Of a DNA stretch of 64,000 nt, positions 38,051 through 46,771 are shown piece by piece. Position 1 is the first letter of the stretch. Every line of letters begins with the position of its first letter. The DNA is from Jaenimonas drosophilae. Taxonomy: Eukaryota > Euglenozoa > Kinetoplastea > Trypanosomatida > Trypanosomatidae. Location: assembly GCA_030849065.1 (NCBI GenBank), contig JASAON010001658.1:62001-126000 (forward strand), written 5' to 3'. The notes under the pieces were generated by a model. That model was not told where the DNA came from, did no database searches, and worked only from the letters and a program-made list of their open reading frames with translations. The position numbers and the translations under genes are program-made.

Positions 38051-39829
38051 TTAAACCTCTTCTTGATTCCTGGCCTCTTCCGCGAGGCTCTCCGGCGCAC
38101 TGATTGCCGCCGCGGGCTCCTGTGGTTGGGCATTTCCCTTTGGGTCCTCCCAGGGGAAGAGGAAGAACACCTCAAAGATGAAGCACACAAGACCCATGGC
38201 GCCAAAGAAGATGAAGGCGATGGCCTGGCCCTTGTCCTGATCGCCTGAGGCACCACCCGAGATGTGCTCCACCGCCGTCGGGTAGAAGGCGTTGATGAGG
38301 ACGGTGAAGAAGAACTGCCAAAACTGGGTCCAGGAGCAGCCAATAGGGCGGAAGCTTGGTGGAAAGAGATCCTGCGTGAGGACGTAGTAGCATGGGCCGA
38401 CGGCGAACTCAAAGGACATGATGAAGAGAAGGATGCCCGTGGTGGCCACCCCATCCTTCACCGACTTGGTGCTCGCCACCCCGGGGTAGACGGGAACTCC
38501 GCAGAGGAGGAGACACATGGCCGCGCTGAGGAAGGACCCCGCGAGGAAGAGGGGGCGAAGCTTGAAGAAGCGCGTCAGGGGGAGGGAGCCGAGGGTCGTG
38601 ACGAAGTTCCACATCATCACAATCCAGTTACCCACCAACGGGGCCGTGCCTAGGTTACCCATGATGGTTGGGGCGTAGTTCATGACGGCATTGATGCCTG
38701 TCAGCTGCAGCGAGCCGGCCACGGCAATGCCCATGAGTAGCTGGGGAATCATCTGGGTGATGGTGTACTCAGAGGACTTGAGCTGAACCGTGTTCTCCTC
38801 TGCCGTTTCCTCGTCCTGATCAAACTTGGCCTGTGTTTCCTTGCTCACAATGGAGAGCAGCACAAAGAGGGTCGACATGAGGGACGACAGACCGGCGAAG
38901 CTCTGCATGCGGGACATGATGTACTGGTCCTTGTTTTCGGAGTACCACACGCTCTGGCCCACCCCAAGACCCATGGTTGCATCCACAAAGATGCCAAAGG
39001 TGGTGAAGATCTGGTAGAGAGAGCCTAGGGTGCACTTGAATTTGGGGTTGGCGTTTTGGTCCACGTAGAGCGGGCAGGCCACACCAGCCATGCCAACAAA
39101 GAGGCCAATGGTCAGACGTGCGCTATTCATCACCCAAAACTCATTCTCTGCCAAGGAGAGGTGGTACATCATGGAGCACACCAGCCCACCGAGACCAATG
39201 ATCAAAAAGGACAGCTTGGACCCAATGCGGGTGACGAGTGGCCCAGACGAGATGGCGCCAATGGCGCAGCCAAGAATCATGGAGGCGGCAAAGATGCCAC
39301 TATCCAATGAATCGTAGCCGGCGGGGTTTTGGCACTCCTTGTCCTTGTAGGACCAAGTGCAGCGATTGTCGTCGAGGCAGGCGCTGCGAGCGGCATCATC
39401 GGTGTGGCCCGCCCAGTCGCTGTTGGGGTACGCCACACGGCAGGTGATGTCTGACCACCCGCAGTAGCCGCCGTGGTTGTGCCAAGAGTCCGGGGCATCG
39501 GCGGTGAGGTTCGTGAAGTAGCGGCAATCCCCGAAGCTGAGTGTCTCACAGGCCGTGCGTCCAGCGTAGTACTTGGAGCAGTCATTGCCCATCAGGTACA
39601 TTTGGGAATACACCGCCACATAACCAATTGTGATGCCGTTAATACCTCCGCCACAGGCAGGGACGAGGGCCACCTTGAGGTTGGAGAGGCTGAAGAAGGA
39701 CTCCTCTTCGTCGTGGGGGGAGGATGGGGGTGCGCTGTGCTCCTTCAAGTCGTCATCCTCAAAGGGCTCACGGCTGTGGTCGTTGGGAGTGCTGGTCTCC
39801 ACCACCTCTTCGGTGTGGTCGGCTTGCAT
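38051..39829 (-). CDS. Hexose transporter, kinetoplastid THT/HT family (MFS)
   Basis: Facilitative glucose carrier of the plasma membrane or glycosomal membrane. The 592-residue protein has an acidic N-terminus and twelve hydrophobic helices. Between helices 1 and 2 is a long extracellular loop (about 80-170) with eight Cys, the hallmark of trypanosome THT and Leishmania HT proteins. Strongly conserved blocks include QLTGINAVMNYAP, LLLCGVPVYPGVA, DLFPPSFRP and ISGGASGDQDKGQA. The C-terminus is Pro/Ala/Glu-rich. ATG 39829 is chosen; the frame runs back to 40234, but that extension is Thr-rich and unlike the family. It supports the kinetoplastid identity of the window. Confidence 0.95.
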   Translation of the reverse strand: MQADHTEEVVETSTPNDHSREPFEDDDLKEHSAPPSSPHDEEESFFSLSNLKVALVPACGGGINGITIGYVAVYSQMYLMGNDCSKYYAGRTACETLSFGDCRYFTNLTADAPDSWHNHGGYCGWSDITCRVAYPNSDWAGHTDDAARSACLDDNRCTWSYKDKECQNPAGYDSLDSGIFAASMILGCAIGAISSGPLVTRIGSKLSFLIIGLGGLVCSMMYHLSLAENEFWVMNSARLTIGLFVGMAGVACPLYVDQNANPKFKCTLGSLYQIFTTFGIFVDATMGLGVGQSVWYSENKDQYIMSRMQSFAGLSSLMSTLFVLLSIVSKETQAKFDQDEETAEENTVQLKSSEYTITQMIPQLLMGIAVAGSLQLTGINAVMNYAPTIMGNLGTAPLVGNWIVMMWNFVTTLGSLPLTRFFKLRPLFLAGSFLSAAMCLLLCGVPVYPGVASTKSVKDGVATTGILLFIMSFEFAVGPCYYVLTQDLFPPSFRPIGCSWTQFWQFFFTVLINAFYPTAVEHISGGASGDQDKGQAIAFIFFGAMGLVCFIFEVFFLFPWEDPKGNAQPQEPAAAISAPESLAEEARNQEEV

Positions 39830-40535
39830 GATGAAGGTGTGTTTTTTGGGGACGTGCGGAATGGAAAACTGGCAGACTAATACACCGTGGCAAGGGAAAG
39901 AGAAAACGTGTGCTAGAGAGATATCAAGGGTAAGATAAGATGATTGGTGTGCGATCCATGGTACACATGACACACGTTGGCTCAGTGAAACTGTTGTGAA
40001 GAAGTTCTCCTTCCAGAGTGACCCCAGAGGATTGGTGTTATTGCATGCTCCATGCGTTATGGATAATAATAGTAGCGTTGATAGAACCAAATTGATGAAG
40101 ATGATGATGTCGTTCAAAAGACGCACACAGATGGCTGTGGTGGTCGTGGTAGCTGCAGGTGCTGTGGTTGCTTTCACTGCCCCACACTGCAGCACAGTCC
40201 GAGCGCAGTGAAGGACGGCCTGATACCGTGGCACGGCATCACCTCGGAGTCCATAATTGAGTTGATCACCGCATGGAACAACTCTGAGTCATTGCCAGCT
40301 ACTACAACACCTTCATGAAGAGATGTGCGACGAAGAAAGAGACAGGCGCCATCAACATCATCGTCATTGGCACACATGGGCCTAGTGCACATGGACTGAC
40401 GTGTGATATCATGTACCTACAATGGCGTTTGTGTCTGTGTGTGTGTCTCGGCTCCAACTCCACCTTAGATTGATGACACAAGAATATTGGGACGCGTGCT
40501 CTGTAGCTCTGTAGAGGATGAGAGACATGCCACGA
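39830..40535 (-). other. Intergenic region
   Basis: 5' region of the hexose transporter and 3' UTR of the BAG6-like gene. A 72-codon minus-strand ATG frame (40174-40392) and plus-strand frames, one resembling a signal peptide (39996-40211), overlap here. None has family support, and the mixture on both strands argues against all of them. Confidence 0.45.
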
Positions 40536-42596
40536 CTAGGGAGACGATGGCGAGGGCCCTCGGAGGTGTTGCAAGAGCCCCGACGGGTTCCCAACTTCGC
40601 GGGTCTCGCTTGCGCTGTTGTTGACGGCACGTACGAGAAGCTCACGAAGTTCGGAGCCAACCTCTGGACTGAGGTCCGCTGCAGTCGTCCAGCGGTTCAC
40701 GGCTGTCTCGATGGGTGTTGCTGCCGGTGTTGGGGCATCTCCTTCCATGAGCTCGTCAATGAGGTCGGCGAGGTCGTCGTTCTCCCCTGGTTGCACGACA
40801 GAGCCTTCCGCTGGGCTTGGCGAGGCTACGGTTGCCACGGGAACCGTTGTTGTGGGTACGTGGGGGGCTGCAGGTGGAGCGGCATGTGCGGTCGTGGCTG
40901 CCACAGGTGCAGGTGTTGCTGCAGGTTGTGTGGCGGTCGTGGTCGCCGGACGCGGCGGCGGAGCCTCACGCGCCAATTCAAAGATCATCACATCTGTCAA
41001 GTTGGACAGCGGCTGGCCACCGTTCTCGCTCCAGGAGACCATCAGCGGCCGCAGCATGCGAAGCGCAAGGGGAAGGACTGCCTGGAATTGCGGCATTTCG
41101 TGGGAACCTTCTCGGATCAACACCTGCACCACCGCATCCATAATGGCGTAGATGGCCTCTCTGCCCCCCACAAACCAGCCGCTACCACGACGCACCAGTG
41201 CGGCAACAAAGTGAATCATGCCCGCGCGTAGCGTACCGATCCACTGCGCATCGGTCAACTCTGGCGGCATGCCAAAAGTGGAGAAGAGAAAGCTTGAGAA
41301 GCGGAGAAGGAACGAATAGATCTCGGCTCGAATCTGCTCGCACGTGGGACCATTGGGCCGTAGCTGCTCCGACAGCGCTCGCTGCACACTGGGCTCATCC
41401 ACCAGTGCGTGGAAAAAGTCAAGCGCTTGCAGCTCGGCAAAGTTGGTGTTGGGCATGGTTGACTGCAGCCGCAAAAGACGACTGCGCATGGCCTCACGGC
41501 TCGCCACCACAACACTAAAGTTTCCTTGCAAAAGTTGCATCATGGCACCAAAGTCCAGCGACTGGATGAAGGGCTCCACCACTTGATCGAGGTAGCCATC
41601 AGCATCATCATCATCATCATCATTACTGTTGGCAGGTTGTGCGGCTGCACCAGCAGTATGGGGAGTGGGTTGCTGTTGTTGTTGTGCAGCAGCAGCTGCG
41701 GACGACGGAACCGCCGCTGCAGCCCGTACCGCGGCAGCTAATGTCTCTCGACGCACACGTTGTGCTTCTGGCTGTGGGGCCTCCGTCGCATCTGCCGCTC
41801 TGCTATTTGTTGGCTGCTGAACCTGCGCACTCACGATGGGAACTGTGTGGCCAACGGACTGGCCCAGTGCGGCGAGTCGTCGGGGTACCTCGTCCAGCTG
41901 GTCCATGTTGCAGTGCAAGTGTAGGTAGACCCCAGCAATGGGTGGCTGCACCGTCCGCTGCACGTTGACGTGGTGTACCGTGTGCATCGGTGCCGTGGGC
42001 AGGCTGAAGATGGTTGCTGGCTGCCCACCTTGTGCGAGCGGCACACCGCCCACCACGGGTGGCGCACCACCTGCCGCTGACGACCCCGCACTCACTGGGG
42101 CTGCTGTGGGAGGTGCCACCGTCGGAAACTGCACCGCCACGGGAGGTGCGGCGCCTGGTGGCGCAGGACCCCCAGCTGACTGAGGGTGGGCGAGGCCTGC
42201 GAGGACGGAGGAGACGACGGAGGCCATGCTGGATTGGTCGGCGTTGATGGCCGTTATTACTGCGGGCACTAAACCTTGAAGAAGAGCCGTGGTGGGGTCT
42301 GCGGTCGTGGTAGTTGTGGCAGGAGAAGGTGTGGAGGTAGAGTTAGACGGCTGGACATCCGTGGCGGGCCCAAGTACAACATGGGCGACACCGCCGTCGG
42401 TGAGGTTGAAGTCGGAAAGGAGCTCATGATCTTGCATTAAGCGACCGGCGTGGATCAGGCGGATGCGCGCGAGGTCGGGCAAATCGGGGAGGTGTTGTCG
42501 CACCGCCAAGCGTAGTATCGATACATGGTCAGTGGGATTCATCTCCAGCCCATCAATGTTGTGCTCCTGTCGCACACCGCGAATGGATATCCGCAT
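40536..42596 (-). CDS. BAG6/Scythe-like ubiquitin-like-domain protein
   Basis: BAG6 guides hydrophobic, mislocalised or tail-anchored proteins to degradation or insertion. The first ~75 residues of this 686-residue protein are a ubiquitin-like domain: M-R-I-S-I, a helix, then RIRLIHAGRLMQDHELLSDFNL and VAHVVLG strands. A long Pro/Ala/Thr-rich region follows. A segment at ~225-250 with VYLHLHCNMDQLDEVPRRL resembles the central BAG6 region. Further on are an Asp run, a helical domain at ~345-525 (MMQLLQGNF, SFLLRFSSF, GMIHFVAALVRRG), and a final acidic and helical end. The UBL is clear; BAG6 rather than ubiquilin is a judgement from the large Pro-rich middle. ATG 42596 starts exactly at the UBL. 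Confidence 0.72.
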   Translation of the reverse strand: MRISIRGVRQEHNIDGLEMNPTDHVSILRLAVRQHLPDLPDLARIRLIHAGRLMQDHELLSDFNLTDGGVAHVVLGPATDVQPSNSTSTPSPATTTTTADPTTALLQGLVPAVITAINADQSSMASVVSSVLAGLAHPQSAGGPAPPGAAPPVAVQFPTVAPPTAAPVSAGSSAAGGAPPVVGGVPLAQGGQPATIFSLPTAPMHTVHHVNVQRTVQPPIAGVYLHLHCNMDQLDEVPRRLAALGQSVGHTVPIVSAQVQQPTNSRAADATEAPQPEAQRVRRETLAAAVRAAAAVPSSAAAAAQQQQQPTPHTAGAAAQPANSNDDDDDDADGYLDQVVEPFIQSLDFGAMMQLLQGNFSVVVASREAMRSRLLRLQSTMPNTNFAELQALDFFHALVDEPSVQRALSEQLRPNGPTCEQIRAEIYSFLLRFSSFLFSTFGMPPELTDAQWIGTLRAGMIHFVAALVRRGSGWFVGGREAIYAIMDAVVQVLIREGSHEMPQFQAVLPLALRMLRPLMVSWSENGGQPLSNLTDVMIFELAREAPPPRPATTTATQPAATPAPVAATTAHAAPPAAPHVPTTTVPVATVASPSPAEGSVVQPGENDDLADLIDELMEGDAPTPAATPIETAVNRWTTAADLSPEVGSELRELLVRAVNNSASETREVGNPSGLLQHLRGPSPSSP

Positions 42597-42757
42597 CTTG
42601 TCTCCACTATTTTGCTTGCACGCGCGCACGCAAAAAAAAACAACAACAGACAAACGGCGAACCTATTTTTGTGTGTAAAAGAGTGACGAAAGAGAGCATC
42701 ATCATCTCATCATCATTGTTGCCACATGGATGGTATGTAGTGTGTCGTACTTTCATC

Positions 42758-42778
42758 GTGTGTGTGTGTGTGTGTGTG
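42758..42778 (+). repeat. GT dinucleotide microsatellite
   Basis: About ten GT units in the spacer between the BAG6-like gene and the anoctamin gene; read as AC on the transcribed (minus) strand sense. Confidence 0.9.
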
Positions 42779-42792
42779 CGTGCGCGTAACGA

Positions 42793-45495
42793 CTAGGCTG
42801 ACTTGGACAGACGTTCTGCCATCTTCCGCTGTTGGTATATACGCACCTCCAGTGGGGTAGATGGGATGCGCCAGAAGAGGAAGGCAGAGAGTGCCAGCAA
42901 ACCATGCTCCAGCAGGACGAAGTACAGCCCCACGTGCACCTTCATGGAGGCCACCGTGGCCTCATCCTCCGCCTCCTCCACCCCAAGCAACCGCAGCTGC
43001 TTCTGGAATGAAGCAAATCCCAGAATGGCGGTATTCACGACGACGGCAGCATAGACAAGGTAGCGAAAGATGCTGCACCAGGTTGACGTCTCGAGCAATC
43101 CAATGCGGGGTACAGGGCGACGAACAATGTAGCACAGCTTGAAGAGGTCGGCGCGCATCTCCACCATGTTCGTGACGAGCGCAATGAGCGCTGCGGCGGG
43201 AAAGACGAAGGAGAAGAAGAGAATCTGAGTGAGTTGGGTGGCCATCTCAACGTAGTCAAAGAAGACTTCGTAGTCGTCCAGCATCTCATCCACCTCGTCC
43301 AAGGCCGAGGTTGAGCTCCCGCCGTGGCGCGCTTGGCTGCTACCGGCAGACAAGGACGGACGTGAAGCAGCACCAGGTTCCACCGGTGCTGGCGACACGC
43401 CCCCCACCACGTGCGCTGCTGTGGAGGCTTGGGTGGATGACATCATGCGGCTGCGGTGGGTATTGAAAAAAGGCAGTACGGTACTCGTGAAGAAGCGCAT
43501 CGCGGCAGAGACGGAGAAGATGTAGGTTAGGCAGACCGCGAGCTCCTGTACATCACGTCGAACGACGGCTAGGTAGATGAGCTTGATGTTGCCATTGAGG
43601 AGATCAAAGACGACGCGCTTCAGAATCATGGCCCGCATGTACTCCGCACGATAGCGGTAGTTCTCCCACAAAGTCAGTCGATGGGCCATGACGGTGAATG
43701 AGGTGCTCAGAAGCTGCAGCAACATGGAATAGAGTACTCCAGGCACCATACTCATCCATGGATGATCGTGAGCATCAAAGAGGGCACCAGGCTTGGCAAG
43801 GTGATGAAGCAGTGGCACCTCTATCCATGCCCCATCCTCGACGAGGCTTTCTACATTGAGGGAGACGACCGCAAGGCCAACCGACATCACCACAAAAGCG
43901 GCCACACAAATCCACGACAAGGGCTGGAGCAGCACCGCGCGGCGCCAGCTTGGGTAGAGGTGGGTCTTCTTGCCCGTGATGGGGTCATAGCCCGGCCGGC
44001 CAACGAACTCGTGCATCCGCTCCATCCCTGACTCCCCGACGCTCGACGTCGCCGAGGCATCGAGACTCATGCCCGACTGGAAAAGTTGTTGCCGCATACT
44101 CAGCACGCTGCACCTCCGCTCCCACCACTTGATGCCCAGCACCCCCCACAACACCATGACCGCCGAAAAGATGCCCGCACAGGGGCTCTCCCCCGTTGCG
44201 TAGCCGCAGAGGTGGTCCATCACCATCACACCCACAGAGGCCACGGCCCCACCGAGCAGCCAACGTTGGTAGTGGTACATCCACGCGAAGTAGAACATCA
44301 CCTCAGGGCCAAAGTAGTGTGCAATGGCATCCTCATTGGCAGCGAAGACGAAGAAGCGAAGAAGGAAGGCGGGACGCAGCACGTTGGTCCAGCGTTCGAG
44401 ACCCAAGGTGGTCTGCCAGAGCGCATCCCGCAGCTCATCCACATGAGAGGGGAAGAGAGCCACCTTGGCCTTGCTTGGTACGCGCGCCAGGACGTAGACG
44501 ACATCGTTCATCACGCTGGCAAGGATGCGCTTCCGTTGGGCGTCGGTGAGTCGCGAGGTGGAGGATGGGTAGGACGGATCGATGCCCAAGGTGCCCTTCG
44601 CGTTCAGGCGGCGGAGTTGGTGGCGGTAGAAGTCCTGCGCTGCGGAGGCGAGCACGGTGACGTGGATCGAGACGGAGGCCACGCGGGATGCGGGGGCACA
44701 AAACGGACAGACCTCCACCTCAAAGACGGAGCAGCCACATGGGCCATGATGGGTGTGTTGGCCGCCACACACGCGGAAGCGGGTGCCCGCGAGAACCGCC
44801 ACGATGGGCTTGAGGTGGCGCTTTATGCTGTCTTCGCCAGTGAGGACGATGCAGTAGTCGCAGACGAGGCTCTCACGCAAGGGGCTGACAACGACGGGCA
44901 ACCCACCCAAGATGGATTCCAGCCGCGCGAGTCGTTCCTCCTCCTCCTTCTGGTGAGTGGCCGCGTGATGGGCAGTGGCGAGCTCCCATTCCGTCAAGCA
45001 GCGGCCAACGTCGCCGTCGTCGTCGTCCTTGGGAGATGCGGCACGACGTCGCTGGATGCGCGGTGTAGCACCTGTGGTGGTGGTACCCCTCGGTGACCCA
45101 CCATGGCTGAGAAAGTCGGGCCCACCAAAGGCTGCCTTGAGCTGTGCGTGTTGCTCGTCGCGCTTTGCTTGGATGGCGCGTTCTACATCGGCCAGGCGGC
45201 AGGCCTCGAGGTGGCGCTCGCCCTCAGCGGCAGCCACAGCGATGTCTTCCATCGTTGGGTAGTTGGCGGGGTGCGACGGCGCCTTTCTTCGTGCGGATTT
45301 TAGCTGCCGTACCCCACTTGGCATGTTGCCATCGTCGATTTCTGTGCGTGCTCGACGTGACCAGGATGTCAGTGCATCGGAGGTACCAGGCTGTGGCACA
45401 TACACCATCAATCCTCCTTCCTTGTTGCGCAGATGCTTCTCAAGTTGGCTGTGGTTCTTGTGAAGAAGCGTGCGACGGCGTGAGTTGTAGAACAT
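42793..45495 (-). CDS. Anoctamin/TMEM16-family membrane protein
   Basis: Anoctamins are Ca2+-activated chloride channels or lipid scramblases; fungal Ist2 tethers the ER to the plasma membrane. The N-terminal ~370 residues of this 900-residue protein are cytoplasmic, with basic and low-complexity sequence and a Cys/His-rich stretch. The membrane part runs from ~375 to 870 with about ten hydrophobic segments. Family-typical blocks are EVMFYFAWMYHYQRWLLGG near the first helix, and near the end DYVEMATQLTQ followed by FPAAALIALVTNMVEMRADLFKL and a VRRPVPR loop. Some Ca2+-site acidic residues appear kept in the EMRAD segment, but a full check needs an alignment. ATG 45495 is chosen over an upstream GTG. 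Confidence 0.88.
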   Translation of the reverse strand: MFYNSRRRTLLHKNHSQLEKHLRNKEGGLMVYVPQPGTSDALTSWSRRARTEIDDGNMPSGVRQLKSARRKAPSHPANYPTMEDIAVAAAEGERHLEACRLADVERAIQAKRDEQHAQLKAAFGGPDFLSHGGSPRGTTTTGATPRIQRRRAASPKDDDDGDVGRCLTEWELATAHHAATHQKEEEERLARLESILGGLPVVVSPLRESLVCDYCIVLTGEDSIKRHLKPIVAVLAGTRFRVCGGQHTHHGPCGCSVFEVEVCPFCAPASRVASVSIHVTVLASAAQDFYRHQLRRLNAKGTLGIDPSYPSSTSRLTDAQRKRILASVMNDVVYVLARVPSKAKVALFPSHVDELRDALWQTTLGLERWTNVLRPAFLLRFFVFAANEDAIAHYFGPEVMFYFAWMYHYQRWLLGGAVASVGVMVMDHLCGYATGESPCAGIFSAVMVLWGVLGIKWWERRCSVLSMRQQLFQSGMSLDASATSSVGESGMERMHEFVGRPGYDPITGKKTHLYPSWRRAVLLQPLSWICVAAFVVMSVGLAVVSLNVESLVEDGAWIEVPLLHHLAKPGALFDAHDHPWMSMVPGVLYSMLLQLLSTSFTVMAHRLTLWENYRYRAEYMRAMILKRVVFDLLNGNIKLIYLAVVRRDVQELAVCLTYIFSVSAAMRFFTSTVLPFFNTHRSRMMSSTQASTAAHVVGGVSPAPVEPGAASRPSLSAGSSQARHGGSSTSALDEVDEMLDDYEVFFDYVEMATQLTQILFFSFVFPAAALIALVTNMVEMRADLFKLCYIVRRPVPRIGLLETSTWCSIFRYLVYAAVVVNTAILGFASFQKQLRLLGVEEAEDEATVASMKVHVGLYFVLLEHGLLALSAFLFWRIPSTPLEVRIYQQRKMAERLSKSA

Positions 45496-45735
45496 TGTCC
45501 TGCACACAACACACCACAACACAACTCTCTCAACGTCTACCCACCTCTCTCACTCCTTGTGTCGTGTACGAAGGAGTGACTCTAGTCCTATGACAATCAA
45601 CGTATCGTGCATGAAGGAAATGGGGAGACGAGATGATGTCAGACATCTTCATGGCAACCTGGGCTACCCGGTGAGGGGTGGATGCAGTGACGGTATGTGC
45701 TCACGGTTTGTGAAGAAGTTATTGCTGTTGTTGTT

Positions 45736-45750
45736 TGTGTGTGTGTGTGT
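45736..45750 (+). repeat. Short GT microsatellite touching a stop codon
   Basis: A (TG)n run whose last base is part of the minus-strand stop codon of the gene at 45750-46583. Slippage here could change only the 3' UTR. Confidence 0.85.
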
Positions 45751-46583
45751 CAGTCGAGGTCGAAGTCGTACTTAATCTTCAGAGCTTCGGCGTGAATGCT
45801 GTCAATCTCCTCTGCCAACTCATCGTTCATCCAGCCTAGCGTGTTGAGAAGCTCCGTCGCCTCCCGCACCATCATCTCCCCCAGACTCAGCTGGTACATC
45901 ATGGACAAGCTTCCAAAGTCTGGCGCGTACTTCACACGTCGCGAGCCCATCGTCAGTCGCTGAATGATGTAGCGTTGCTGCAGCCTCGGGGAGAGCTGCA
46001 GGAACTCCTTGAGAGGGGCAGACTCCTCTGCCGGCCACGGCGGCAACGTTTCCTTGGACTCATTCTCCGTGCCAGACGATTTGGCAGCGCGCTCTCGCTC
46101 GTAGGCCTCAACCGCTGCGGCAAAGCGCTCGTGCATCCCATCTTCATGATGCACACGGCCAAAGAAGGCTTTCTCCCACCGTCTGGAGAGCTGCCGGCGG
46201 TCTTCACCCGTGGCGCTCGTGGAAGCCCCACCATTGAAGATGTTTTCGGTTGAGTTTCGACCGCCACCATCGTCCGCCCCTCCATCACTGCGTTGTTTGT
46301 GTGGTCCGGTACTTCCCTTTTCATGGAAGGAGTGCTTGTAGAAGGATTGCCGCTGTTTCTCAAACTGCTCATGCGGGCTTGCATGTTCGCGCTCGTTATT
46401 GGATGAAGATGACGCCTCACGACCACCATCACGTGAAGCATTGACGACCCAACGTTGCTGAAGAAGGATAGGCCTAACACGGTGGATGAGCACATTCCTG
46501 CATCTACCACCCAGTGATACACGTACGGCACACGACCACACATGTTGGCTGCATGTGGGAAAGCCTCCACTAAAATGATGCAT
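45750..46583 (-). CDS. Hypothetical protein, probably mitochondrial
   Basis: A 277-residue protein with no recognised family. The first ~47 residues are rich in Arg, Val, Ser and His, almost free of acidic residues, and end in a hydrophobic/basic stretch, as expected for a mitochondrial presequence. A disordered Ser/Gly/Asn-rich segment follows (~50-125). The C-terminal half is charged and helical, with an acidic final ~45 residues. The first in-frame ATG is at 46583. Kinetoplastid mitochondrial ribosomes and respiratory complexes contain many lineage-specific proteins of this appearance, but that is only a suggestion. Confidence 0.7.
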   Translation of the reverse strand: MHHFSGGFPTCSQHVWSCAVRVSLGGRCRNVLIHRVRPILLQQRWVVNASRDGGREASSSSNNEREHASPHEQFEKQRQSFYKHSFHEKGSTGPHKQRSDGGADDGGGRNSTENIFNGGASTSATGEDRRQLSRRWEKAFFGRVHHEDGMHERFAAAVEAYERERAAKSSGTENESKETLPPWPAEESAPLKEFLQLSPRLQQRYIIQRLTMGSRRVKYAPDFGSLSMMYQLSLGEMMVREATELLNTLGWMNDELAEEIDSIHAEALKIKYDFDLD

Positions 46584-46771
46584 GTGCGTAGGGAATCGCC
46601 TCGACTACCTATGCCTACGAGTGCACCTACCAGAGAAGAAGGGGAGTACAAATGTTGTGTGCAGACACTACAAATCCGTCCTCGTTTGAGCAAGAAAAAA
46701 ACAATTTTTTCCTTGCATCATTTCATCTTTCAGCCGGAGCTCATTCGAACTGCACGACAGGTGTGCTTGTC

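Noticed and set aside
39830..40234. N-terminal extension of the hexose transporter
   Set aside because: Thr-rich, unlike the family N-terminus, and the first family-like Met is at 39829.
40518..41231. 237-codon plus-strand frame antisense to the BAG6-like gene
   Set aside because: It mirrors a GC-rich coding region with few stops, is Cys/Arg-rich without a family match, and opposes the direction of the whole run.
42758..42778. Microsatellites as telomeric or centromeric signals
   Set aside because: Only short GT/CA runs in spacers, not telomeric hexamers or long satellite arrays.
44086..45096. 336-codon plus-strand frame inside the anoctamin gene
   Set aside because: Antisense shadow of a well-supported membrane protein; His/Pro/Gly-rich with no family match.
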